Assembly: GCA_036925085.1 (NCBI GenBank)
Contig: JAUPFP010000006.1
Location: 4,801,131 to 4,865,130, forward strand
Direction of reading: 5' to 3'
Source: Brachycybe producta
Taxonomy: Eukaryota > Arthropoda > Diplopoda > Playtdesmida > Andrognathidae
Length of the DNA: 64,000 bases
This document shows positions 24,901 to 34,707 of this stretch, one piece after another. Within the stretch, counting starts at the first letter, position 1, and the number at the start of each line of letters is the position of its first letter. Position numbers and translations under genes: made by a program. The notes below the pieces were generated by a model, which did no database searches, had not been told where the DNA came from, and saw nothing but the letters and a program-made list of their open reading frames with translations.

Positions 24901-27900
24901 TACACAATCACTTTTAGTGGTCGATTTCTACTGCAAAATGAAGTTGCAGGTGGTTGCAATGTTTTTTTTTAAAGGAAAGATTCAAAGTGATCGGGTTTTG
25001 GCGACAACACGACTTTATTTTGCAGTCGACATCGACGACCAAAAGTGGTCTGTGTGTTCCAACCCTTAGTGCACCATTAGCCAAGTGCACATCAACACCA
25101 TATTTTAAGTTATCAATAGCAACACTTTCCTTGGAAAAAGCTTTCGTTTGCTACAAGGTGGCTCTAAAAAGCACCAAATTTAAGACGAGCCAAACTGATA
25201 CAAGCGTTAAATTCGTTTAACGTATTCGATTAACAATGATCTGTTGTCTGGAACTAGCAAGCATTCAAGAAGGACAAGGCTTTGTTCAGTTCTACGGTTT
25301 GCTAGTAATTCCCACTCAAGTTCATCTAGCGTGAGGGTCACACTGTCAAAGTACATGTATTTTACCTTAAATGAATCTTGTACCTGTACCTTGTAGCTGA
25401 ACCTTTTCTATTTCATGTGTCAGGCTAGCTCGATAAGGATTCCAAATTGGTGAGCAATATTCTGAACAATGCATTTTTTTCTACCTAAATTATTGGTCGC
25501 TATTTGATTTTAAATTGAAAATAAAAATGGTGAAAACTATGAGAAATATTTGAATTGAGAAAAAAACTCTTAAATGTTAGACGGCAATGTGAGTATCAAT
25601 CATAATAAACCTTTGCTTTACCAATATAAACATACATATTGTTATAGCGACAATAGATTTATTGAGAAATGTCTTCTATTATAATCAATTTCTAACTTTG
25701 GCGACATTCAATGAACATAGTTCCAAAATCCTTGCTTCCCAATAATTTGGTGGTTTATTTTTTTTCTTCTGAAGATGACTAAAAAAAAGAGTTTGAACCA
25801 GGCCACATTCTATTTAAAAAAAATAAAGCCAAGAAATTGATGACATTAAAAGAATTCTAGATTTTCAGTGCGTGTCCATTGTGCATTGTTTTATTACTGT
25901 AGATTAAATTCTCTTAGCTGCCGGACCCCTGTACAAACGAGAAATAGTACACACAGTGGTTTGCAATTAAGTTGAGTCCAGTGCACAGCTGTTCACTAAT
26001 GCACGCTAAGTTATTGCTTCACACAGTCCACAGTCCATGTGGCGCCACGTGTGCATCTGGCCTTAATTAATGGAGGCCTGTAAGTATAGAAAGATGTTAG
26101 TTCGATTCAATTCAACTCTGCACACTTGCAATCATCTCAACTCAACAGTAATGATGTGACAGGGTAGATCAGAGATTGTTAATTATACAATGTTAAGAGA
26201 TCAATATCAAACTGATATCATCATGAGAAAACCCAGAAAATCGCTTGCATGAAAACATTTGAGAAAAACAAGACCAATAGATCCGCGTCTATTTAATTAT
26301 TGGTGATTTCCCATAATTACAATTGTTACTAATAATTTGCATATATGACTCATGGCCAAGGTTGGCGCTTGTCATTGCTAATTATGGCTTATTAATTTAT
26401 TGGCTTATTAAGTTATTAAGCCTATTCAGAATAGGCTCATTTATTTGATAAACAAGAAAATCAACATTTCATCATTAAAAACATGGTCATCTCATTATTC
26501 TTTTATTTATATCACTATTACGTCGATTGTGAATTGTCCTGAATTTTATTTCTTAGAAAAAGAACAAATGAAATATGGCATTGGGAATTTTGTGTGTCAA
26601 GTCGATGTGAGATAATTGCAGAATGAAATATTTATGACGTATAAATGGAATAGAAAAATAAGTGATCTGCAATTTATAAGGAATTATTGCATTATTAGAG
26701 ATTTTCACTTTCACATAGTTGCAGGAATTCAAGTGCTTAGTTTTTTTAGAAGTAATATTTACTTCTTAAAGTATATTTGAAAGAAAAAAAGTAAATGAAT
26801 TAATTACTCAATGACGATATTCGAATTTTAAAAATTACCCTGCAAGCAGAAAATACGGCTTATAGCAGCAGATTAACAAGAGTCCAAGTGTACCATGCTA
26901 AAATAACAGCATACAGTATAAGCCCTATTTAAAAAAAACCTTGCAAGTGAATTCCATTGTCAAATAACCCTTGAAACAAATGACCAAAATCTGAATCTGT
27001 TCATGCAAATATCTCTTATTATTTTGTTATGTGAATCACGTCTATTGAAATATAATACCCTACGAAGTTTACTTGAAGTTCATTAAATTAAATATAATCT
27101 AAAAATTAATTCCACATTTGTGAAGTCATTCCCAGTTATTTTCAAACCCATTCACATTCTCTAAACCATGTATGCACAATCTCATAAAGCGGGCCGGCTA
27201 AGTGCCTACAGAAAAAACCTGTTGTAACTTATTGTGCCTCATTAAAACAAACGAATTTTTTTTTATTTAGGAAAATTTGCGGAAACACTTGGCTACTACA
27301 TTCATTTTGAAAACGACTTCTCTCCACTTCACAGCCACTTGAAAGGAATTATTTTACTAAGTGGTTTAATAGAACCATTTATGGATCTTACACCAGCTAA
27401 CTACTTGTATCAGCTAGGACTAGTTAATCAAAAACAGTTGATGTACTTTAAGGACTTGGCAGATTTGTCAGTTCAATTCATTCAGTCAAGTGGTTACGAA
27501 CAAGCTAACGAAGTTTTGCAAAAACAAAACTTAGAATACGAATCCATAACAGGACTGTCCAGTGATCTGGATGTAATGACTGGTTTAAGCGAACCACTTG
27601 TTTACGAATATGCTAAAAATTTAGTAAATGAGACACTTTTTAGAAATGCGATACATGTTGGTAATTTAACTCTTTATGGTCCTACTGGACCTGGGTCAAC
27701 CTATTTATTGCTCCAAGATCAATTCACCTCTTACACTAGATGGTTAGAATTTCTACTTAACAATAGTTATAATGTTCTCATAGTTGGGGGCCAGTTTGAT
27801 GCTAAATACAATCCAGCTACAACTGATCAAACAATTAGCAATTTTAACTGGATCTATACAAAAGATTATTTTGGTTCTCCACGAATAATTATGAATAATG

Positions 27901-28037
27901 ACCAAAACCAAGTTTCTGGATATATCACCAGTTTACAGAACCTTTGTTATGTTGTATTACGAAATGCAGCACATTATGTTACTTCTGATCAACCAGCAGC
28001 AGTTCTACAGGCTGTTTCTAATTTTACAGCAAGTTAG
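18984..28037 (+). CDS. CPVL: Serine carboxypeptidase, vitellogenic type (CPVL-like), 4 exons, 579 aa
   Basis: Exons are 18984-19628, 24056-24236, 24630-24776 and 27271-28037; all introns are GT-AG. The start ATG is chosen because it opens a signal peptide (residues 1-34, hydrophobic ILLVTSLGLLSS, ending CISAQ) and has A at -3. Residues about 35-155 are a Thr/Ser-rich, mucin-like stem with repeats such as TTEANMTTEAIATTES and NXT sequons. The S10 peptidase domain follows from QQPLYLTPLIEAGDF, which matches human CPVL closely. The catalytic triad is complete: Ser322 (GTSYSG), Asp501 (VGGQFDAKY) and His559 (NAAHYVTSDQP). AIHVGN, typical of CPVL, is present. Two oddities: the WLQGGPGGSS oxyanion loop reads WLSGDPGTSS, and the Glu before the nucleophile Ser is Thr. 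The human length is 476 residues; the excess is mostly the stem. It is likely a lysosomal or secreted peptidase with possibly altered activity. Confidence 0.92.
19927..20553. mobile_element. hAT-type element, 627 bp, in intron 1 of the CPVL-like gene
   Basis: Left end CAGGGGTACTCAACC. Right end read as reverse complement is CAGGTGGTTCTCAACC. Flanks GTATACGG and TTGTACGG agree at 6 of 8 positions, so the duplication has decayed. This terminal type is known from hAT elements in many animals. No transposase motif was seen. The flanking sequence repeats GAAGGGTATRYGGC and TATACCCACC on both sides (19912 and 20587-20670), so the insertion may lie inside an older repeat. Confidence 0.75.
20976..21155. 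mobile_element. hAT-type MITE, 180 bp, in intron 1 of the CPVL-like gene
   Basis: Left end CAAAGCCGGATTATCGATTA. Right end read as reverse complement is CAGTGCCGGATTAAGCTAAT. Both are followed by G/C-rich AGGCTGAGGC or GGGGCCCC segments. Flanking octamers CCTACACC and CTTGCACA match at only five positions. Confidence 0.65.
21925..22241. mobile_element. hAT-type MITE, 317 bp, in intron 1 of the CPVL-like gene
   Basis: Left end CAGTGGAGGATTTACC, right end reverse complement CAGGGGCGGATTTACC. The perfect 8-bp target duplication GAGAACAG lies at 21917-21924 and 22242-22249. Subterminal TTGCCGCCCCTAGGCAGC and its complement extend the inverted ends. No transposase is encoded. Good end preservation suggests a relatively recent insertion. 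Confidence 0.93.
22250..23230. other. Intron 1 stretch without recognised features
   Basis: AT-rich intronic sequence of the CPVL-like gene. A short triplication of CAACTTAAC at 22380-22402 is the only structure noted. Confidence 0.4.
23310..23660 (+). mobile_element. Decayed hAT transposase fragment in intron 1
   Basis: In the + frames the sequence reads LLCTVP and then, one frame away, SSAERLLHRLTRSTTSQD. This resembles the hAT C-terminal dimerisation block of the TTF/ZMYM-type transposases (LLTVPVTVASAERSFSKLK...RSTMSQ). The frame is broken at least once and the upstream domains are absent. A G/C-rich segment GAGCCTGGGGGCCCGGG (23319) just upstream resembles the G/C-rich ends common in this group. 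Confidence 0.5.
24892..25067. mobile_element. MITE with CTTGGTACAC ends in intron 3 of the CPVL-like gene
   Basis: The left segment AGATCTTGGTACACAATCAC and the reverse complement of the right segment, AAGGGTTGGAACACACAGAC, form imperfect inverted ends. Internal GTGATCGGGTTTTGGCGACA and ACACGACTTTATTTTGCAG are shared with the better preserved copy at 28477-28663. TTA lies on both sides (24889-24891 and about 25065-25067), so a PIF/Harbinger-like origin is possible. Confidence 0.65.
25070..27260. other. Intron 3 of the CPVL-like gene, no feature recognised
   Basis: Apart from the MITE at its start this 2.5-kb intron is AT-rich non-coding sequence. It ends with a good acceptor, a T-rich tract then TTTATTTAG, at 27270. 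Confidence 0.5.
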
Positions 28038-28476
28038 TTTGACAGGATGGTTAAAGCATAAGTCCTACCGTGATTAAAAGCATCAATTCAAAGTTGGATA
28101 GTTTGGAAATTTGTCTCTTCACTGACTTTGATATCCAAAGTTCCAAATAACTCAACCTTAATGCAAATTAAATCAATTTTTTTTTCTGACCGCTTTGCAT
28201 TATTTGGAGAGAAAAACGAACAAAAGGCAACGTTTACTTGTTTCCTAAAAAAAGTCCATCCAATTACAGTAGAATTACAAAATAAATTTAATCAGAAAAG
28301 GAATTAAAACAAGCTATAGATTTAAAAAAAATCAATTCCTATTGTCAGGATTCCCACCAATGTCTTTCAGTGTAGTTTTATATATTTTTCCAGAGCGAAA
28401 CTACACTGACATTCAGTGAAATTGTGCAACACAGTATAGTGTTGAAGTCGCTTCATTAGTATCATATGTTGAACTT
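28038..28476. other. 3' flank of the CPVL-like gene
   Basis: It begins right after the stop codon. An imperfect polyadenylation-like AATAAA occurs at about 28279 (ACAAAATAAATTT), 240 bp past the stop, and is the best candidate for the transcript end. Confidence 0.35.
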
Positions 28477-28663
28477 TAGGCCCTTGGTACACTGAAAACT
28501 TTTCGATCGCAAAACGAAGTTGGGTTGTCGCCAAAAGCAACCACTTCGAGTCCACTGCAGTGGTTCGAATGTAGTTCATATGCCAAGAGCTAAAAGTGCT
28601 AGGTTTTGGCGACAACCCGACTTTATTTTTCAATTGAAAAGTGGTCCGTGTACCAAGGGCCTA
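28477..28663. mobile_element. MITE with perfect TAGGCCCTTGGTACAC inverted ends
   Basis: It starts TAGGCCCTTGGTACAC and ends with the exact reverse complement. The inverted pairing continues imperfectly through CAAAACGAAGTTGGGTTGTC and its partner GACAACCCGACTTTATTTT. The element is 187 bp and non-coding. It is the same family as the copy in intron 3 of the CPVL-like gene at 24892. Confidence 0.85.
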
Positions 28664-29611
28664 GCTCTTTATAGTTACATAATTAAAATTCCACATTTTC
28701 CAGTTGTTTCACCAAATTACATGTAGATAGAAATTCAATAGACACCCTGTATTTATAAATATTTAAATACAGATTTTTCTTGCTTTTACATGATTACCTA
28801 CCTACCTACCTGAGTTTTCAACAAAATATCACATTTGTTTCAGAATTTTAGGGTTTCCAGATTAATTTTATTTTGGTATTAAAATGATAAAAAATTTTAA
28901 AAAAGAAAATTTGAATCAAATTTAAGAGTGTTGAAGTACTTTCTTTGATGCAATTCAATCGCAGTGGGACTTATACTTAAGATTTGGTGTCACTAAAAAT
29001 GTAATGCATTAACTGGTGTGCACAACTCTAGTCATTCCGTGCATGCGTGACGTATTCGTGCATTTTGAGTTGTGCTGTGCTGTTATTGTTGCATTTTAAT
29101 CATAGTGAAATACTGCCATTAAATTAAAAAAAAAATATAGAAGTGCAAAATTACACTTTGCGACATTAGTTAAGATAATAAAATTCAATTGCAAACATTT
29201 ACTGAACTCGCAAATTTAAAAATGCACAATTAACAATTACTTCAGATTGTTCTATACAACTTGTAAGCAGTAGATAAAAATGATCTCTTGACATGTGAAT
29301 TAAAATAATAATGTATTACTTTAAAACAAAATGAGTTTTCACAATCATATTTGATTTGTAATTTGTTACACCCTCTTGTCATTAAACACTACTAAAATGC
29401 TGCAATCAAAGAAAGAAATTTCATTATTTTTTGAATGCACCTTTGCTCCAGAAATCACAGAATAAGAACGAAACACACATTATGCATCCAAGTCGAACAG
29501 ATTATCAAATAAAAAAGATTCATAAGAATTTTTCATTAAAGTTTCTGTAATTTTATCTACAAAATCTTCTATTAGATAAGTCTATAAACTAGTTGTTATC
29601 CATGGGTCTCA
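28664..29611. other. Intergenic, no feature recognised
   Basis: AT-rich. A short CTAC tandem (28798-28810) is the only repeat noted. Confidence 0.4.
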
Positions 29612-29775
29612 TTTCAGAAAATATCATAAAATTGTGACAGTCATACGTTAGAACACTTCTTGTTCGCTATTGTTTTATGACTGTCATTTTATGCTGTACA
29701 CTATATCCAATAACAGTATAATGACAGTTATGAGCTAGATATGATAAACTACTGTATTATGACAGTCTTAATTTC
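29612..29775. repeat. Dispersed ATAAAATTGTGACARTCAT repeat, copy 4
   Basis: It contains ATATCATAAAATTGTGACAG, TCATACGTTAGAACACTTC, TTTTATGACTGTCATTTTAT and the right half GTTATGAGCTAGATATGATA. It is shorter than copies 1-3. Confidence 0.65.
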
Positions 29776-29913
29776 TTTCTGTGTTGAAGTGCTATACTTT
29801 GCGTTTACATTACCAAGTAAAATAGAAAACTTTTGTTTATACTTTTTAGTGGACATGTATTGTAAATGCTTCTTTGCGTCATTTAAACAAAGAAAATGTT
29901 CAATTGTTCTGTG

Positions 29914-30309
29914 TAAAGCCAGGATTACACCGAGGAAACAACGTGCAACATGTAACATGCGACATGACGCACAGTGTTTCTTCTGTGGCATGCTACAAAT
30001 GTGAATCGTGAGTCATGTTGCGCGTCGTCGCCATTGTTTCTGATCCGAGTGGAAACAAATAGATGGTCGACGCATGCCACACTCTCTTTTCACCTCTACA
30101 ATGGAGTTGTCAAACGAAACGGTATTGTCTTTCATTGAAGACAATAGGAAAAGCGAATTGTTGTGGGACATGTGGTAACTCCGGGGTAATAGGAATGGCG
30201 CATGCTGCAAGAATTTTTTGTGCGCTCATGAAACGGTACGCTGCACGATGTCGTTTGCCGCTCTCTGAATGTCGCACAATGTTTCCTCAGTGTTATCACC
30301 TGCTTTATA
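29914..30309. mobile_element. MITE, about 396 bp, with TAAAGC...AGG ends
   Basis: Left end TAAAGCCAGGATTACACCGA then GGAAACAACGTGC. Right end reverse complement TATAAAGCAGGTGATAACAC then TGAGGAAACATTGTGC. The pairing covers about 35 bp with a few mismatches. There is no convincing target duplication. The general design matches the elements at 34232 and 57963. Confidence 0.65.
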
Positions 30310-31119
30310 GCCAAATTCTACAATACTTTTCCTAGTATGGACATACCTTTACAATACTTTTATTTAAGAAGTACACTGTATTGTAAAGTTAAATTCAGAC
30401 TAGAAGAACTTTGTTTGGAAATTTTGTTTGCTAACAGCTTGCAAACACAACTTTAAGTAAATTGCAAACTGCTTATGAACTGTTTGCAAATAAGTAACAG
30501 ACAGTTTCCAAATAAAATCTGTCGTTTACTGTTTTCCATACAGAATGGGAATCAACATACAAACAATATACGTCTTGGACGTGTTTACAAACATGAGACT
30601 GGTTGATCCGCCCTATTTTTATTTCAGAGAATGCAACAGTTGTACACTGTTCATTTATGTCAATTCGTTCAGTTGCAGTCACCACATATAGTATGTGAAT
30701 TGCTTCACTTTATTGGACATTACCTCTACTTTTCATATTTTCCCTGTTTTTAATTGTTGTTCTTCACTCTGTAAATTACACAGGTTGGTGAAATCACACT
30801 GATTAACATACTGAAGAAAACGAAGTCTGAATGATAAACATTGTTTGCAAAAACAGTTTGCACGTTTCATCAAACTTTTGCTTGGAAACAAGTTGTCAGA
30901 CAAAGTTTTCTATTCTGGACTGACCTTAAGCTCAATTTTAAAACACATTTGACACCATATAACTCTTTTTTTTATGAAACACAGCAAATGTGCAAAAAGA
31001 TGAACTCATTTTTACACTTATCAAAATTCATGAATCATTTTTATTATTTCTCATAACATAAATCACTATTTTATATCAAAATAAAATTTGATTTATAACA
31101 TAAAAGCCATATGAAGTAG
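30310..31119. other. Intergenic, no feature recognised
   Basis: AT-rich. It contains repeated degenerate words such as TTTGCAAA, AGTTTGC and TTTGGAAA between 30410 and 30910, but no coding sequence. Confidence 0.4.
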
Positions 31120-31127
31120 TATAAAAA
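31120..31127 (+). promoter_or_regulatory. Likely TATA box of the secreted-peptide gene
   Basis: TATAAAAA lies 107 bp upstream of the ATG at 31227. This would put transcription start near 31150 and give a short 5' leader. Confidence 0.45.
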
Positions 31128-31226
31128 ATTCACACAAATGTGTCACCCATGCCACATATTCAACAATTTCTCCGACTAAGCTGTCACACAATAGTATACA
31201 ATTACAAACTGAAGTTAGTCTTCATT

Positions 31227-33066
31227 ATGAAAACACCAACTTGGTTCATTTGGCTGTTGTTTGCAATCGTTCTAATTAGCCAGTCTTCTGCAAACTTACT
31301 TGTCAACAAGTTGACTGAAAAACGCGTTCTGGATGCATACGCGCAACCCTTGCCTGCACCACCACAATGTAAACCCGGGCAAATACAAGATAGTCTCGGT
31401 AAATGTGTGGACGCGATTACAATCGCTAAAGGTGAGTTTTCAATTAATCTTTTTTTAAAAAAAGGCCTCACATTACAGGGTGTCCTATAAGATTTGAATC
31501 ATAAGACAAAATAAAGTCAAAATCGAAGTAAAATTAATCCTCCTACCAGAAGACCCAGTATATTTGAATTTGAATAATTTCTCTGCAAGCAACCAAGCGG
31601 GCTTGTGTCAGGTGGACCATTTGACCCCCATTTGAATATAATGAGTTCAATTGCAGCACCCTACCCGTGTATACAGCTTTACACAGTTTACAATGTTAAG
31701 GCTGAAACCAGTCTTACGAACTATCAAGTTCTTTGAGAATTTTAGCCACACTTTCTGAGTAACAATAATTCCCAGTAACAAACATTGCCACTCTGCATTG
31801 AGGAAAATACTTTTGAAAAGTATTTTAAATAAAATACAAAATACAAATTTTTACTTTTATTTAAAATACAAAATACTTTTAAAAAAAAAGTATTTAAAAT
31901 ACTAAAATATTTACTTCATCTTATCTGTCTTGGTAAGTACTTACTGTTGAAATCTCTTGTCACATTTCTGTCTATTTCCTCTTGGAATTGCTGTCAAAGC
32001 AGCATTTGAGAATAATCTTTCAACAGGTAAAGTTAGTTGCATTCAACTTCATGAAGGCAGCCTTTATGAGTGGAAAATAGTGCAATACTTGAATGTCTAA
32101 CGTTCATTTTGTTCAATGTAACAAAGGCATTCCAACTTAATTTTATCAAAGTTTCAGGCACTTCATCTTTGCCAAAGTAAAAAAAAAATTATCTTTTGAA
32201 TGTGACAATTTTTTAAATAGTATTTTTTAGTAATTAAAATACTAAAATACTATAAATAAAAAGTAATTTCAAAATACAAATACACTATTTAATGGATGTA
32301 TTCCAAATACAAATACTAAATACAAATGAAGTATTTAAAATACTCCTCAACACTGCTATAGTCTCAACCTGTTGTAGTCTGTGTGGACACAGTGCGCAAC
32401 TAGGAAGTGGAAGTGGTGTCCACAGTGGACACCACTTTACACAGCAATATTATAGGCATTTATCCTATTGTTTTAGACTTATCGGACATCCTGTATATAA
32501 GCAACAGTTATTGTTGTATTAACTAGTACTAACTACAGGTCTGTGTTGCCTTTTTAAATATTTATAGATATGTGTCCACAAGGTAAAACTCGTCATCCTG
32601 TAACGGTTAAATGTGTGTAATAAATGTTTCATCTGTGGCTCAAATGAAAATACTGCAAACGTAAATCAACATAAACAAGTTTATTTTATTTTTTGGAAAG
32701 AATTATTTGTTTTGATATTTATAAAAATTAAAAATATCTAAATTACTTTTAGAAATAATTCTTTTATGATATGAAACTTTCGATGGATTTTAAATTTCCT
32801 GCCATCACATTCATCCGTTGGCATTTTCATATCACAGAACAAAATGAATTTTTCATTGTTGGCTAAACAAACGTATTTCTTTCTTATTTCTTTCAGATGT
32901 GAAATTGTTCAATGAAGATTTACAGCACCTGCTGGCTTCTTTCATTACTAGAATTAAAATGAATGTTAGAAATGGAATTTCTTACTTTCGTACGTTAGGA
33001 AAAAGATTAAAATGTACGATATTCTCAGTCATTTTTATAATATTAATGCGGACCTTGTGCACGTAA
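31227..33066 (+). CDS. Small secreted protein, peptide-precursor-like, 2 exons, 124 aa
   Basis: Exon 1 is 31227-31431 and exon 2 is 32897-33066. The donor is AAAG|GTGAGT and the acceptor is a strong pyrimidine tract ending TTTCAG. AATAAA follows at 33170. A signal peptide occupies residues 1-22 (MKTPTWFIWLLFAIVLISQS). A dibasic TEKR lies just after it, then CKPGQIQDSLGKC, a Cys-spaced motif of the CxxGQ...GxC kind seen in diverse small secreted proteins. Exon 2 encodes a charged, probably helical stretch and then a second dibasic site in TLGKR, where Gly before Lys-Arg is the usual amidation signal. The tail is short and hydrophobic (CTIFSVIFIILMRTLC). I do not recognise a named family. A neuropeptide, antimicrobial peptide or other secreted factor is possible. 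The gene structure is convincing; the function is unknown. Confidence 0.65.
31476..32493. mobile_element. TIR element with TA duplication, 1018 bp, in the secreted-peptide intron
   Basis: Left end CAGGGTGTCCTATAAGAT, right end reverse complement CAGGATGTCCGATAAGTC. Both are flanked by TA, as in Tc1/mariner elements. The body holds a nested hAT remnant from 31793 to 32355. No Tc1 transposase sequence was recognised. Confidence 0.65.
31793..32355 (-). mobile_element. hAT remnant nested in the TIR element
   Basis: The ends CTGCATTGAGGAAAATAC and, as reverse complement, CAGTGTTGAGGAGTATTTTA are related. They are followed by AAATAC/GTATTT-rich subterminal repeats typical of a widespread hAT group. 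On the minus strand near 31980-32060 the frame reads PVERLFSNAALTAIPRGNRQ and KCDKRF, the hAT C-terminal dimerisation motif (VERLFS.A......R.N). Only this end of the transposase survives. No flanking 8-bp duplication is visible. Confidence 0.7.
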
Positions 33067-33480
33067 TACCCATTGCTATAGGTTTCTGTGCTGTTAATGT
33101 AATAACGTAATGAATTTACAATTTTAATATTTTTTTCTTCTAATGTTTAAGATACACCTTATGTCTGTTAATAAAAAAGCGATGAAAACAAATGTTGTTT
33201 AGATTACTTTAAAAATAATACAATACCGCAAAACAAAATACCAAAGTTAATTATTTATAATTATTTACAAGTGAAAAAATTAATTCAATTCAATTCGGTA
33301 CGCCTTCAAACAGCTAGACCGTAGTGTGTTATTTCAATAGAAACCGCTTCAAAATAGTTTAGACCTTTGTTGTATATTGCAAAAAAAAAAAAGACTGACG
33401 TCACGGTAACACAGGGATGTGACTACGCCCCACCCACCCATAAGGCATAAAAGGCCTTTGTTTTCACCTTACTCTCTTAC
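33067..33480. other. 3' flank of the secreted-peptide gene
   Basis: It contains the AATAAA at 33170-33175 that probably ends the transcript. The rest is AT-rich without recognised features. Confidence 0.4.
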
Positions 33481-33499
33481 TAACCGCAACAGTTTACAG

Positions 33500-33790
33500 A
33501 TGGGAAACAGCCTGAACCCGCACAGTTGTGAGCCCCTAACAAAGTGGAGATAGCTTTCACATGTAATGCTGTGTGTCACGGGTTCGACTCCCAGTTGAAG
33601 CATAGTTGTTCTGTTTGTCTTTTACAATTTCTCCGTCATTGCAGAGTTGACGTCAGGCTAAACCACATTTCGCCAAACACATTCTCGCTCGGTCTAGGGA
33701 AAGATGAAGAAGTTGTATAGCAACAAAGGACTTTATATGATTGAAAAAATAGGCAGATTTTGGATGGATAGATGGATGGATGGATGTCAG
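33500..33790 (+). mobile_element. Probable tRNA-derived SINE
   Basis: An A-box-like TAACAAAGTGG at 33537-33547 and an exact B box GGTTCGACTCC at 33581-33591 are spaced as in a pol III internal promoter. The sequence cannot fold as a proper tRNA: the T stem has only three good pairs and no acceptor partner is found. It continues about 190 bp past the B box and ends in a (GGAT)n tail at 33764-33785, as many SINEs do. The 5' boundary is uncertain. Confidence 0.5.
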
Positions 33791-34231
33791 CAAATATTGT
33801 TATTTGTCGAATACCTCAAGAACGGAAAGTGATTAAAAGATGCGGTTTTGCGCTGCAATGAAGCAATTAAGACACAAGACAACTAGCAATGTTTTTTTTT
33901 TATTTATGAACCTTTGCAAAACTGAAATTATGAACAAAGAATTAGAAATTCAAAAAAAATTATAGACCCTACAAGCACGGGTGTGCAACCCTATGACGAA
34001 TTAGTCCAGAAATTGTGGAAAATTACATTTTGTAATATTTCCAATCCAACAAAAAAAATGTAACCAAAGAATTAAAATGGGTACTGAGTTCAGAAATTCA
34101 CATAAAATTGCTTCAGCTTGAAACAATACATTTTATAATTTTTCTTTTTTAAATTTAAAGAACTTGTTTCATTCTTTGTGTCTCACAAAGAGTTTGTATA
34201 AAATAAACTTGCTCAAACAGTTAATTTCTTA
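33791..34231. other. Intergenic, no feature recognised
   Basis: AT-rich non-coding sequence. Confidence 0.4.
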
Positions 34232-34546
34232 AAGCCTAGTACAGACCGGACGACAAATGCCTGAAACATTTTCAACAGCGATATGTTTTCAAGCGACTGG
34301 AGACGTCTTTGTAGATACAAGGCAACGTCGCTCAAGTATCCAGCTTTTTGACATCAAAGTTGTGGAAAACAGGAAAACGGAAAACAGCGCCTAGTCTGTA
34401 CCTAAAAGCAACAAGTGAGGAAAGATTTTGTTTGGACGCACAAAACAGGCCACCTGTATCCAGATACAAGTCGCTGTGTCGCGCAAAGATGTTGTCAAGT
34501 CGCTGTTTACGTGTGTCCGGCAATTATTGCTCGGTCTATACTAGGC
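34232..34546. mobile_element. PIF/Harbinger-like MITE, 315 bp
   Basis: Left end AAGCCTAGTACAGACCGGAC, right end reverse complement GCCTAGTATAGACCGAGCAA. They are flanked by TTA at 34229-34231 and 34547-34549. A 3-bp TWA duplication is the hallmark of PIF/Harbinger. There is no coding capacity. It lies 160 bp beyond the 3' end of the first LRR gene. Confidence 0.7.
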
Positions 34547-34707
34547 TTAAGTTTTCGATTTGAGCAATCAGATACTTCTCAAATTTTACATAAGAGTGGC
34601 GAATTTCACTTGTTATTCGCCACACCTGTGGCTAACAATGAAAATTCGATTGCCCACCCCCCTGCCGTATAGGGTCTATATTATATTGTTGGCAGAATTT
34701 GCCCAAA

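Noticed and set aside
33531-33605. tRNA gene at the A-box/B-box pair
   Set aside because: No acceptor stem, only a three-pair T stem and no anticodon arm of the right size. It is better explained as a tRNA-derived SINE.
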